64,000 nt of DNA from Heterohyrax brucei (Eukaryota; Chordata; Mammalia; Hyracoidea; Procaviidae), in contig CM053158.1 in assembly GCA_028571685.1 (NCBI GenBank), positions 59,736,001-59,800,000 of the forward strand. Direction: 5' to 3'. The first letter of the stretch is position 1. The number at the start of each line of letters is the position of its first letter. A program made the position numbers and the translations under genes. Below, one piece after another: positions 20,781 to 34,100 of the stretch. The notes below the pieces were generated by a model. The model was not told the origin of the DNA. It saw nothing but the letters and a program-made list of their open reading frames with translations, and searched no databases.

Positions 20781-23700
20781 TGATAGCCAAGTGCTGACAG
20801 GTCCTGCTTTAATAACTGATTAGATTCACTTAAAATCTGCTAAATGTTCATATGTAAACAAGTGGTGTTAAAAATCTCCCTAACAAAAAGCCTGCTTTGG
20901 CATAATGCCATTGGCCTGCCCTATGAAATGTTATTAACTAAAATCCTAAGAAGTTGTTATTTACAGGAGGGAGGATGTTGAGGATACAGCTCATGAGTCA
21001 TTAGCATCTTCCTCCTGAGGACCCGGGGGAGAAATTTCTCTTTGGCCTCCAGCCCAGGAATGGCTGTGCTTCTCCTGGGAAACGGGCTTCTTTTTATCTT
21101 TTGGACTCTGAATTACAGAGCTGATTCTGTCTCCCTGCTTGCTTTGACTCAGTTTGTAGCCCATCTAGAACAAAGAACAGGACTTTGGGCATGTGTGATT
21201 ATAGATGTTAACCTTACCCTTGCTTCACCTTTTTTCTGACACAGTTTTACAAATGCCCCACAATTTTTTTTTTACACTTTTGATATCTTATTTGGGGAAT
21301 GAAATTGGTATCTCCTTTGGTCTTGGAGCCTGCCTCCCAGCCGCACTACTGTGCAGACTGACATGTGAGCCTCTGCCCTCTCTGGAGGTTGGTGCGTTTT
21401 CATGAGGCTGCACTAGATGTAGAAGGCGCCTCTCTGCTGCCTAGGGACAGGGCCAGTCTCCTCATTACAAGATTTGCACTGGGTAGACCCGTTGGTAGGT
21501 TGTGCCCACTTCTCCTGCCCTGTTGCTATGGTTCAGGAATCTTGGGCCCAGGGCTCACCTGTGAGGCAGGCACATTGTTCTGCTCCCTACTCCTGGCACC
21601 AGGGCCAGCCTCCCAGTCCTCAGGGGGCTCAGTGGGACCTTACAGCCAGCCCTTCATCTGTCTTGGGGATGGAAGAGTGGAAGAAAGACTTAACTTCAGC
21701 ACTTTGGCCTCTGTCCTTGACCTGCTTTATACCCCAACCTGAGTGATCCTACAGGATTGCTAGACCTTCTTTTTGGAAGTGGATCCTCTCATCCCACCAC
21801 TTTCAGTTCTGATCCACAGCACATTTACAGTGGTCTCAATCCACACTCCCATCCACAGTGGGCAGTTCTGGGAGGATTAAATCAGGATCAGGGCTAAGGC
21901 CACCGACTGCTCTCCTCTGGCTATCTTCTGCCAGCCCTCCAGCCTCACCTTTTTCAGGCCTGCATGTCTGTTCCAAGAGATGTACCCCAGGAAACTTACT
22001 CCCCAACCACCTCAAGCAAAAGCAAAAGCAAAAGCAAAGTATTAGCTGGGCCTTTTAAGATTGTTTTAAATCAGTGAATTCCAAAGAGGGGCTTAACCAC
22101 AGACAGCAGGGAGGCCAAAAAATGAGTTTTCAAAAAATAGTCCCAGCATTTGCAAGCAGCAAAAGAAATCATGCCTCCCTGTGTCCCTGAGCTGCTGCAG
22201 AATGGGTACGTGGTGCTTTAAGCAAGGCTGAGTCAGGAAGTCTGGGGCAAGCCCAGGCCTTGCCCTTGGTTCTCTGAATGACCCTGCTCAAGGACTGTCA
22301 CTCCTGTGAATTTGCAGCATTTTCATTGGCACCATGTAGGATTCTGCAGAAATCAGAAGGTGGTCGTGTGCAGGCAGAGATTCTACAGGTAAGGGCAAGG
22401 CAGGGGCACCGTCTGGGGAGATGAGACCCAGGTGGTCCTCCAAGACCTCCAGAGTGTCTTCAATATCCAAACTACAATATCCCTACAGCCTGCTAGCAAC
22501 TGGAGTTGAACTTTAAACTTCTCATACAACAGGTCTATTATTGAAAATCTGTCCTGGTTTCTTGAGGAGAACAAAGAAATGTAGGAGCAACCCCCGCTGT
22601 GACAGGATCCTGCTGGTCGATGCCAAGGCCAGGAGACAGAAAATCTTTAACAAGCCAAGAAAGAGGTAAGATAAAGTGGCCAGAGCACCTAGGCTCACGT
22701 GGGGTAAGGGAGGCACCCCAGAAACGAAATGGAGGCAGAACCTACTTCGAGCTGGATCTCTGCGGGCCTCTTGTTGCTGGGAGAGAAGACAGCCTTTTGT
22801 GGTGACCCAGTCGGTCTGCCTGGAGAGGGGGAGGGGCAAGGACACGAGGGTATCAGTCTCTGCTTTCCAGACCACAGAAGAGATAGAAGTATGTTCTGAA
22901 GAGTCTGCAGGCCCCCACTTCTCTGGGAAGGCGCCCGCTTGCTGCCCTCGGGAGTGCTGACTCCCTGGACCAACTTCACAGAAATGTCCGGCCTGCCCAC
23001 AGGCACTCAGTGGGAATCTTGTTTTTCTTCTTTCAGCAGATTTGCTGACAGATTAGGGAGCAGGGGGCAGGGGTGAGGGGGAGGTCACCAAGGAGCACAA
23101 AGCTTATTGGTGAAGCATAAATCACCCTTAATGAGGCTCTGTGGCTCCTCAGAGCTGGGGGAGGGAGGAACTTTCTGGAAGAAGGCTGGGCCTGGCTGTC
23201 TGGAGGTTTCCCCTGGTCCTCACAGTCACTCTAGGAGGGGGTATTGCTGTTACCCACTGCACAGAGAAGAACGCTGAGGCTCGGAGGAGTGCCTGGCCAA
23301 GGTCTTATTGCTTCCAGAGGTGATGGCTCTGAGCCCAGCCCTGGAGACTCCTCCCTGCACCCCAACTACTGTATGATGACAGGCAAGGAGCCAGCAGTTG
23401 TTACTGGTTTGAATTTTACTGCTTTGTGAAGTTGGTCCAGTACTTTCTCAGGTGGCTAGTGGGCAAATGGGTGCTCCCTCCACGTACTGAAGAGTGAGCA
23501 GGGAGTGCAGTGTGGTTGGATGAAGAGCACAGGTGGGCAAAAACAAGAGGTGGTGATAAATGAGGGCAGGGACCCTGGAACCACAGTTTAGAGTGTGGGG
23601 AACAATGAGCTTGACCCCATATTCGGGACTCTTGTAGGTGATCAGACACATTTGTGCTGTTCCAACCCCCTGACATTAATACAGCCAGGTCCTGGGTCTA

Positions 23701-24930
23701 AAGATAGTGAGAAGTCAATGTCTTTGGGGGTCCAACTCTTCAAAGCCCCTAAGTCAGCTGAAGCCCAATATCTGCTTTGCCTGGCAGTGCTTGTCCACAT
23801 GCGAGCTTTGACTGTGATGTGGGTGGGGGCTATTGGGAGATCAAGGTTACCTAGGCTACCACCCTGCCTAGCACATTGATTGTGGAGATAGGGTTGTGAG
23901 CCTTTCCATTCTGAATGGAGAATAGACTCATATTCCCAGTGATTCCACTACCCCTGTGTCCTTGACAGCTTCTATGTCCTTGGTTTGGACCCCCAGCTGC
24001 TAGAGGCCCACCCACCACACCAGGGCCCACTGAGTGTTCCCAGGACCAGCTAGAGGTATACTGCAAGTGGAAGCCACGGGTCCAGGACTCAGTTTCTCCT
24101 CTGTGAGGTGAGGATTGCAGTGGCTGCCCTGACTCCCTTTCCACTCAAGAGCTCCTTCTAGGAGCCCTTCCTCAGGAAGTCTTCCCTTCCCACAGTCTCC
24201 TTTCCTCCATTCCTGGGGAATTTGCAGCTTCTGTCATGCTCCCCTCCCCAGTGCCCCTTCTAAGACCTCCCCTAGTTTTTCCATCTCCTTCCTTGAGGGC
24301 TACTCCTAGAGCCCAAGTTCCTCAGGGGACAGGTGGGTGGGTTGGGGGCTGTCCATTCTTTCAGAGGGGGCTCCCCTGTAAGCTGAGAGGCCAACAGAAG
24401 CCAAAGGGATAAAACCCACAGTTTAAAACACAAAGGGCCCCCAGGCAGGGCTCTGGCCAGGAGCAAGTCATATGCTGAGTTGCTGAATCAGGGAGGCAGC
24501 TATGGCCCAGAAGCCCCAGCTTCCCTCCTGCTTCCCCTCCCTTCTCCCTCTCCTAGCTGGGCTGGGAGGCAGGGGCCTGGGCCACATCCTGGCTCCAACA
24601 GCTTGCTCTGGGACCTGAGCTACACCAGGCTTCGGGCGCCCATGCATGAAGTGAAAGGCCTGGAGTAGATGGCCTATATGGTTCCTTCCACACCAGATAT
24701 TCTAAAACTGGCTATCTCACAGTTCATTCCCGCACTTCCCCTACTCCTGCCCCAGCAGGGAGGAATGTGGATGGACATGGGGAATGTGGTGTCTGGGTGA
24801 ATGAAGGAAGGACGCATCTCTCTCAGCCCATGAGGGAGTCTTGGAGCCTCCTGTTTTGTGCAGGACCTGGGGTGCCCTCACCCACTGACTGGTGGGTCAG
24901 AAAATCCAGAGAAACCACCCAAGACCTGCT
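20781..24930. other. Unique 3' flank of CRYGN
   Basis: Mostly unique, G+C-richer sequence from about 21.3 kb. It holds a short AAAGC run (22016-22038), a MIR fragment (23215-23312) and an L2-like stretch (24140-24290). Several 60-120 residue open stretches exist on both strands but none resembles a known protein or has convincing splice flanks. No neighbouring gene is recognised. Confidence 0.5.
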
Positions 24931-24951
24931 CAGACTCTGGCTTTTATGATT

Positions 24952-24957
24952 TTTATT
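24952..24957 (-). terminator. CRYGN: CRYGN poly(A) signal
   Basis: AATAAA on the minus strand about 105 bases after the CRYGN stop. A G/T-rich stretch follows on the minus strand (about 24935-24905), as expected downstream of a cleavage site. This implies a short 3' UTR of about 120-130 bases. The motif and spacing are seen; its use is inferred. Confidence 0.75.
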
Positions 24958-25059
24958 CCCTACTGTTTCAAGCCCTGGTGGGACCAGAAGGGCCCACATG
25001 TCCCCCTGGGCCTCTCCTGGTCCCAAGTCAACCTGGCCTGAGGCAGTGGACAAGCCTGG

Positions 25060-25195
25060 CTAGAAGAAGTTGACGATTCTTCGGAGGGACTGGATGCGGG
25101 CACTCTGGGCTTCCCAGTCAGAGCAGCTGCGGAAGTCGCCCCTCTCGACCACGTACATACGGCCGTGGTAGTTGGGCTCCTCATACAGGACCCAC
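25060..25195 (-). CDS. CRYGN: CRYGN exon 4, Greek key 4 and stop
   Basis: 136 bases: the last base of the Ala139 codon, 44 codons from WVLYEEPNYHGRMYV to RRIVNFF, then TAG at 25062-25060. The acceptor TCTGTTCCAG is strong. The GDFRSCSDW segment and the SLRRI ending are typical of the last gamma-crystallin motif. From memory, the primate CRYGN gene has a disturbed C-terminal end in this region; here the ancestral-type last exon and its stop are intact. The exon lies 14.2 kb from exon 3 because of the retrovirus between them. Confidence 0.95.
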
Positions 25196-28100
25196 CTGGA
25201 ACAGAGAAGACTGCGTGGGCAAGGGACAGGGCAGGGTGACTGCCTGGAATGCTGAGTGGAGTGGGCTTGGGCTGGGCAGAATTCTTAAACCCTGATGGCC
25301 CTCGACCCCATCGGTGTCCTCCCCGCCCCAGTCCCTAAGGCAATCCTGTTCCATCTGGGGCACAGATGGCACCTGGCCCTGTCCTGGCCAGCTTCCTTCC
25401 TTAGGATCCACCCGTGGGCACAGTGGGTCTGGGTGGCAGTGCTGTACACTGGGTGGTGCTCAGGAACCAAGATGTTCTAAATCAACCAGTCCAGAGTGGC
25501 CATCACGGGGCCAGGCAGTGATTCTGGGTGACTTCTCCCTTCATCTCTCTGCTACTCAACTCCATCCTGGGTACCTGCTAACCTCCAGGGAGTAAGAGCC
25601 AGTAAACAGGTCTTTACTAAGCACCCTGGAGCCCTGTACTAGGAGCAGGAGGGGACCAGGAGACTTGAGGGCTGCAGGTGAAGGGCAGGGCCCCAGGAAA
25701 TCAGGATGGGTCCCCTCTGGAGAAGGTGTGGCGGGCTGGATAAGTGGAGGGCCTGGAAAGCATCTCCACCTGGGACGGGGAGTGTGGTCCAAGGAAGAGA
25801 CTCTGGACAGCAGTGGGAGGTACCCATGCCTCCCAGCTCTGCCCGCCTCTGGGCATGGAACTATGCTGAGTAGGCATGAAAGGCTCCCCTCAGGAGAAAA
25901 GGCTGGAGGTTGCCCTAAATGGAGGTTGAAGTTGTGTGGGGGGGAGTGGAGGAGTGGTGGTAGACAGGCTTGGCCAACTGCAGAACACTCACAGCTATTA
26001 TGGTCTCTCCGTCTACGATCCTATGATCCCTGTCATTCATTTTCCCCACAGATGAGAAACAGTGTTCTCTTCATGGAAGGGGCTGATGGCCTCGGGCAGC
26101 GTGTGGGGTTCCTGTCCAGTCTCCTACAGGGGCTGTGCACAGGTCTGATCTTGGAGCCCTCTGGCAAGGTCACATGGTTACACTTTGACTTGTCTCTCCC
26201 CGTGAGACACTGACCCGGAATTTTTGAGCCCCTCTGGCCCAATGCCCTCGTTTCAGAAGAAACTAAGTGAATGGAAATGAGCACTAGGGCTATGTGGCTG
26301 CCAAGTCAGCGAGCTGGGGCCTCTCTCAATTCTCCCACTCCCACGCCACCTGCAGCCCACCTCTCTCCTTCCCACCCCCACATTTGCTGGCACAGTCAGC
26401 TGTTGGGTAGGGATTTCAGAGGAAAGGGAGGGAGGTGTGGGCCAGCAGGAGCCCTGCCAGACACTCAAACCGTTCTAGGGCAGACTGTCTCCAGCTAGCA
26501 TACCCCAGTCCTCATGGAACGCCCCTGCAGGATCTGGGGCCAGAAGGAGCTTTCCCCAAGGGAAGAGGAGGGGGCAGGCTGGTTCCTCAGGAAGCCTCCT
26601 CCCTCCCCCAGTATGAAAACTCCTCTCCAGAAAAAAGAGGAAGGGACCACGGGGACTATGTCCCTCCAGGGCAGGGCTGGGGTGACAGCAGGGCAAGAAC
26701 AGCAGAAGCTGTGGGGCAGAGTTTCTCTTTTTAACAAAGTACATGCACTCCCCAGTACAACATCATGTCCCAAGGTGGAGTTCACCTAGTGTCATGTCCA
26801 ACTGATTTCCTCAGGCCTCTGCTTCTTTATAGGTTCAGAAGTGGATGAAAGGTATAAAAATTCTAAATTTGGGAGAACTTGATAGTGAGGAGTGCTAACC
26901 CAGACTTGGGATCAATAACTTAGTGTTTTTGATAACTTACAGTCTTTGTACAGGTCTAATCATGCAGCCAAAGAAACAGTCTTCTTTGTAGCTAAGCTAC
27001 AGAATGACAAAAGTGTTATCATGTGAATCCAAGGGAAGGAAACATATCAAAGACCTTTGTGCAAGTTAATCTTTACTCTCTGATCGCATAGTATCCACCA
27101 TGTAATTATGTTGTGATCACCTTGTGACACCCTTGCAAGCACAAATATTACCAGGTAGTAGCTAATCAATAAAGCACACATACACCCTGTAGACCAATCA
27201 CAGTGAAAGCTTGCTTTGAGATGTCTGGCCTTCCACCACCTTACCTCACCACTCACTAATTAGGATATTGTTAGCTACTTCCCAAGGAAGCTTAAAACAA
27301 ACAGCTCATCTGCAGCTTGCTCCTCAGGAGCCTGTTCCCAAGAAGGCTTGAAACAAACAGCTTAACTGTAAACCACCAATCAATCCAGAATGCCCACACG
27401 GCCCTGATAGTCCACTGTCTTTTAAGCCCCTAATTCTAATGATCTTGCCTTTATACTGATCTAAGTTTGTGACTTCTAGTCAAAATTATGTACCTTAAGT
27501 TCTTTGTTCTCACTCCATAAATATGTTTCTGCAGTTTTATCATTTTGGAGCTCTGACTTTCATTTTGTGGAAGTCAGTGTTTCCCTGGTTCAGGCTGCCT
27601 CTACTTTCAATAAATCTCTCTTGATTTTATTTTAAGCGGAGTACATGTTGTTTCTCTATGACATTTCTTGATGTAGTCTGGCAGGCTTTGAAGATGTCTT
27701 ATCTTCTGCATTCCTTAGAAGCTACAGACGAAAGCTCATTTACTCAGCCTCTTAGAAATTGGCTCAGGTAAGCACTCTTGAATCAAGCGTCTGTTCGTTG
27801 TGAAGACAGCTCTTCACGAGATTTATTGTCAGTCCTCTTGTCTTTTCTTTCTTGCTCCCATGTGGAGCAGCACGCTGAGTTCACTGCCAAATTAAAGTTT
27901 GGTGAAACTGCCACCTAGTGGCAGCCCCTCATTGAACTCCCTTTTCTCTTGGGTGCACCTTAAGGTTCTTTGCACATTCAAGGTTTAATACTGGCAAGTT
28001 TCTTAGTGAGATGGAGATTGACATGTCCCCTTTCAAGGACTCCTGCAGCTTATATGACCAAGCATTATGGTCTCAGTTCAGCTTCATTTAATGATTGCTG

Positions 28101-31100
28101 GCATGTAATTACCAAGGGAAATCTAGAAGACTAATGATTATTGTGGTAGCCATTAGATTTAAATAAGCTCACTCTTCTACAAAGTAAATCAGAAGCTAGA
28201 GACTCCTGAATAAAATACAATGGAATGCATCTTTAAATTGGTATCTGGAAGCTTCCAGGAGGTATCAAGACAGCAAATTTGCCTCCCTGTATGGCACCAT
28301 TTCAAAACAGACTAAACAAATCAAAGACTTATAATGCCAGGGCTCTGTGGCACTTTTGGCCATCATTCCAGTGCCTGTATCTCCTTCTCTGTCTGCACCT
28401 CTGACAATCAGTTCTCTTCATTCCTCTTTATTCTCTTATCCATCTGAAAATACCTTGTCTGAACTCCCTTATCTAAGAAACTTTTAGGAGTTAAAGATCT
28501 GTGCTACACCTCCAGGTGTAGGCACTAGACAAAACATGAGAGGAAATAGCACATCTTTTGTTCCTTAGACTCATGCTGAATTGCATAGCACTGTTAAGGA
28601 TTTTCCAGATTTGAAGAAGAATCCCTATAAATTTGCTAAACAATCTAAAATCCTCTCACTGATGCTTACCAACCTGGGCTTCCTGGTTTATACCAATTAG
28701 TGCATATGCTAGTGAGCCCAGGAGATGCTCAGATTTGTTTGGAACATGCTAACTAGAAAGTTGCCCAAGCCAGTCTCATCTTAGATACCAGCAAGAGTGC
28801 TGAGGTCATAGCTAAAGAAGCTCATAAAAAAGGAAAAGACTTAGATGATGCTCTTAGTAAAGCCTTCCCATGGTGCATTAGACAAAAATTCAGTCCTGTA
28901 TGCAACATAAGGATGAAGCCACTTACAATTATTAAGATAGACTACATAAAAAGCTGTTGAACATTCTAGGTTAGACCTGATGACCATAGGAGCTTTGGAG
29001 GCTTTTAATGCAGCATTTATATAGGGCCTTAATCCTGAATTTTCAGCTTTAGTCAAGAGACATTGGTTAGATTGGAAAAGAACCTCAATTGCTAAAATGG
29101 CTGGTTTAGCTTATGAACCAACTCAAACTACACAGACTAAACAGACTGCTAAAACAAATAAATTGAGGGCCTTACAACCGCGCAGTTATAGACCCAGCCA
29201 AAGGAGAAATTCCTATTTCAGAAAATAGGGCCTAGAAATAGTCTGGAACTCACATTTGCTTTCATTGCAAGAAACCCATACATTTAAAAAAGGTAAGTTT
29301 TAAATTTAAAAAAAAAATTCTAATAACATGCTAACCAATCAGAAGTCTCCTAAAATAACATGAAGGGACTCTCAGGAATGTATGGGAACTTTCCCTATGG
29401 TAGAAATAAATCCTCAGGGAGAAACTTCTATTCAGATAAATGGAGAACTATGTATAGTTTTAAGTGAACCCCACAAGTTTACCAAAGCCCTTGCCCTGGA
29501 AGATATACTTTTTTTTTTTTTTTACATCCAAATGGAATTACCAAATAAAATTTTCAGAAACAGGAGAGATATCATTAGATTTGCCTGCAACCAATTAATG
29601 GATAGACTCCATAACAGAGAATACTGAAAATGAAGAAGCCCATTGCTATGCGCAGGCACTTAACTTGCAGCCACAAGAAAACCAAAGACCTTTTAACCAT
29701 ACTTGAAAGTTTACAGGCCACAATAGCTGCACACAGTGGCCAAGTATCATCAGCAAAACGAATTAAAATTCAAATAGATACCTCTAAGCCCTTGCATGAA
29801 ATCTCCCAATATCTCTTAAAACCCCAAATCAAACCCACTGCCATCAAGTTGATTCTGACTATTGTGACCCTATACAACAGAGTAGAACTGCCCCATGAGT
29901 TTCCAAGGAGCTCTTGGAAGATTCAAACTGCTGACCTTTTGGTTAGCAGATGTAGCACTCAACCACTATGCCACCAGGGTTTTCCAATATCCCTTAAGAA
30001 GCTAAAAAAAAGACCTGTCCTATCATTCAAGAATTTCTTGCTAAAGCCTTAAGTATTCCTTGCACAGTCCCTGCAGCATCTGGTCTTCTCTGTTAAGAAA
30101 CCTGTCAATAAAGGATAGAGATTTGTGTAGGACTTACATGGCATTAACTGTGTAGAAATTCCTAGATTCCCCTTAGTCCCCAGTCCTCACTTGCTTCTTT
30201 CTAACGTACCCATGAAGCTTCCCACTTTATGGTGGCAAATTCATGCCATACTTTTTTCAGCATCACTGCACACCCAGGGTCTCTGTGAGTCAGAATCGAC
30301 TTGACGGCAATAAGCATGGTGTACAGTGCACCCAGAGTCGGTATTTGTTTGCTTTCACATGGGTGCACCAAAACACACCTAGACCATGATGCCTCAGGGT
30401 TCCACTGAATCTCCCACTTATTTTTCCCGGATTTTATGTGCTGATGTACAATCCTTAAAACCCACCCAAGGACCCAGTTTATTACAATATGTGAACAACT
30501 TACTTTGTTGTTAGGTGCCGTTGAGTCAGCTCTGCCTCATAGCGACACTGTGTACAACAGAATGAAACTGCCTGGTCCTGTGTCATGCGCTCCATTGTTT
30601 TTATACTTAAGCCCATCGTTGCAGCCACTGTGTCACTCCATCTTGTTGAGGGCCTTCCTCTTTTTAGCTGATGCTCCGCTCTACCAAGTATGATGTCCTT
30701 CTCCAGGGACTGATCCCTCTTGACAACATGTCCAATGTGTGTGAAACACAGTCTCGCTATCTTTGTTTCCAAGGAGCACTCTGGTTATACTTCTTTCAGA
30801 GCAAATCTGTTTGTTCATTTGGCAGTCCATGGTGTGTTCAATTTTCTTTTCCAACACAATTCAAAGGTGTCAGTTCTTCTGCACTGTCCAGCTTTTGCAT
30901 GCATATGAAGTGAGTGAGAATAACATGGCTTGGGTCAGGCATTCCTTAGTATTCAAGGTGATGTCTTTACTTTCCAATACTTTAAAGAGGTCCTTTGCAG
31001 CAAATTTTCCCAGTGCAAAGCCTGTTTTGATTTCCTGACTGCTGCTTCTGTGGGTGTTGATTGTGGAACAAAGTAAAATGAAACCTTGACAACTTCAATC

Positions 31101-34100
31101 CATTCTCCATTTATAATGATGTTGCTTACTGGACTGAATGTGAGGATTTTTGCTTTCTTGATGTTGAAGTGTAATCTATACTGAAAACTGTGGCCTTTGA
31201 TCTTCATCAGTGTTTCAAATCCTCTTCTATTCCAGCAGGCAGGGTTGTGTCATAACGCACACTGTTAATGAGTCTTCCTCCAATCCTGATGTCTCATTCT
31301 TCTTCATATAGTCCAGCTTCTTGGGTTATTTGTTCAGTATACATATTGAAAAGGTATGGTGAAGGGATACAATGCTGACACACACTTTCCTGACTTTAAA
31401 CCATGTTGTGTCCCCTGGTTCTTTTCGCACTACTGCCTCTTGATGCATAATACAGATTCTTCATGCACACAATTAAATGTGACAGAATTTCCATTCTTTA
31501 CAATGTTATTCATAATTTATTATGATTCACACAGCCGAATGCTTTTGTATAGTCAATGAAACACAGGTGAACATTTTTCCGGTATTCTCTGCTCTAAGCC
31601 AAGATCCATCTGACATCTGCAGTGACATCTGTGGTTCCACGTTCCCTTCTGAATCTGGTTTGAATTTCTGGCAGTTCCCTGTCAGTATATGGTTGCGGGT
31701 GCTTTTGAATGATCTTTGGCAAAATTTTACTTGCATGTTATATTAATGATATTGTTCAATAACTTCTGCATTTGGTTGGATCACCTTTCTTGGGAATGGG
31801 GATAAACATGGATCTCTTCCAGTCGGTTATCCAGGTAGCTGTCCTCCAAATTTCTTGGCATGGATGAGTGAGCGCTTCCAGTGCCGCATCCGTTTGTTGG
31901 AACATCGCAGTTGCTATTTCATCAATTCCTGAAGCCTTGTTTTTGCCAGTGCCTTCAACCCAACTTCAATCAAACTAATGACTGAAGACCAGACAATTTG
32001 TGGAATGACATCAAAGACATCATCCATGAAGAAAGCAAGAGGTCATTAAAAAGACAGGATAGAAAGGAAAGACCAAATTGGATGTCAGAAGAGATTATGA
32101 AACTTGTTACTACATGTTGAGTAGCTAAAGCAAAAGGAAGGAACGACAAAGTAAAAGAACTGAAGATTTCAAGGGGCAGCTTGAGGAGACAAAATAAAGT
32201 ATTATAATGACACGTGCAAAGAGCTGGAAATACAAAACCAAAAGGGAAAAACATGTTCTGCACTTTTCAAGCTGAAAGAACTGAAGAAAAAAATTCAAGC
32301 CTCAAGTTGCAATAATGACGGATTCTACAGGGAAAATATTTAATGACTCAGGAAGCATAAAAAGAAAATGAAAGGAAGACACATATTCATTATGCTACAC
32401 TGGTCAAGGTTCAACCATTTCAAGAGGAACAAGTGGCTGGTCTGCTCTAATTCTCAACCACCATGTCTTACTCATAAACTGATTGCCATCGAGCCAATTC
32501 CAATTCACAGCAACTGTATAAGACAGAGTAGAACTGCCTCATATGGTTCCCAAGGAGTGGCTGGTAGATTCAAACTGCTGACCTTCCGGTTAACAGCTAT
32601 AGGACTTAGCCACTATACCACCAAGGGCCAGGTGTTACCAACAAGTATCCTGTTATTAACAACACAAAACCTCCACAGAAAAACTACCATTAGCCCAACA
32701 TTCTATCAAATATCTGGGACACACAACTTCAGCAAAGGGATTCACTACAGACTCCCAAAGAAAAGAAACTATCCTAGCTTATCCAGTCCCCACCACAAAG
32801 AAACAAATGAGAAGATTTTTAGGACTCTGTAATTACTGCAGAAACTGGGTATTAAATTTTTCTTTACTACCTCAACCACTTTATCATTATCTAAAAGATT
32901 CAGAACGTGGTACAATTTAACTTTCTGAAGGTGGCCACAGGGCCATCATAGAGCTAAAAGAGGCATTAATTCATACTCCTGCTCTAGGATTTCCTAAGTA
33001 TTACTTGAATTTTTCACTTTTTACCCACGAGACTTCTGGAAATGCTTTAGAAGACCACACTGACAAACATAGCAGACAACAGAGACTCATTGGTTCTTAC
33101 GGTGGTCAACTGGACCCTGTTGCTCCAGGGTACCTCCCTTGCTTTTGAGCAGTGCCTGCAGCTGTTAGGCTGGTTGAGATTACAGCAGATACAATTTTAG
33201 GAAATTTTCTTGATGTTTATGTTGCTCATGCGGTGTCCATCCTAAATTCAGTACTAACAGCTCTCGTTTAGTAGGCTGACTTTTTATGGAGTTCTTCTTT
33301 TAGCTGCTTCTAATATTCTGTTACATACTGTAACCTGCTTGAATCCAGCCACATTTTTACTTCCACTTAAGGATGGTAACCATCCACCACATGATTGCTT
33401 AAATCATTGGACAACCTGTATTCTAGAAAAGATTTATAAGAAAGCTCACTACAAAATCCCGATTTAGCTTTATTTGTTGATAGGTCATATTTAAAATTTT
33501 AATCTACAAACTCATTACCATGGAGGCTATGCTGTGACAATATCCACTGAGATCCCTGAAAGTGGCACCCTTCCTGAAGTCACTTCGACAAGTTGAACTG
33601 AGTGCTCATGAAAGCTTGCAAATTGGCTTCTTTACACACTAATGAACAACCTCAGAAGCGGAAACTGGAGAATGGGAACAAGCTGGCTCCCACCAAAATC
33701 CACTTATGGATTATGGAGTGGGCCAAATAACAAACCTCTTTTACCAGAGTGTTCGCATGCTCCCATGGTTCAAAGTTTTCTTTTCTTTTTTTTAATGATA
33801 ATCCAGAATAAAACCAGATGAGTTAACCTGAACTTTAGAAAAATGTTGGTGGAGATATCTGAAACTATGAAAATGTTTTTTTGTTCATAGTTTTGAAGAT
33901 TACAGTCGTTCTTCCCCCAAGCTTTTAACAGTCATGTATGGTCCCTCACATTACAGCACCATTTCAGATGATGAGCATTCCTTTAATGTGTGTATAGACG
34001 ACCCCTCTACGCCCAGAGGAGGAGTTGTTTTAAAAGATGTGCTTGACACATTAGAAACAAGAACAACATTAAGTGGACTTCAGCATAATTTGAGTACTCC

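Larger units (their letters stand above)
29371..30500 (+). pseudogene. Retroviral pro/pol remnant, reverse transcriptase part
   Basis: The 29382-29627 stretch resembles a protease-region relic. Fragments at about 30060-30180 and 30390-30500 resemble a class I reverse transcriptase core in different frames. At the catalytic site both aspartates read as asparagine (AAC AAC at 30493-30498), so the enzyme is dead here. An AfroSINE sits at 29820-29983 and a short SINE tail at about 30283-30330. The relic ends where an RTE insertion begins. Confidence 0.7.

Noticed and set aside
25665..26213. 182-residue open frame on the plus strand in CRYGN intron 3
   Set aside because: No domain, biased composition, antisense to the intron, no splice context or conserved start; consistent with chance in G+C-rich DNA.
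27681..27700. TGG-starting sequence as a retroviral primer-binding site
   Set aside because: It is about 18 bases beyond the LTR end and I could not match it to a specific tRNA 3' end.
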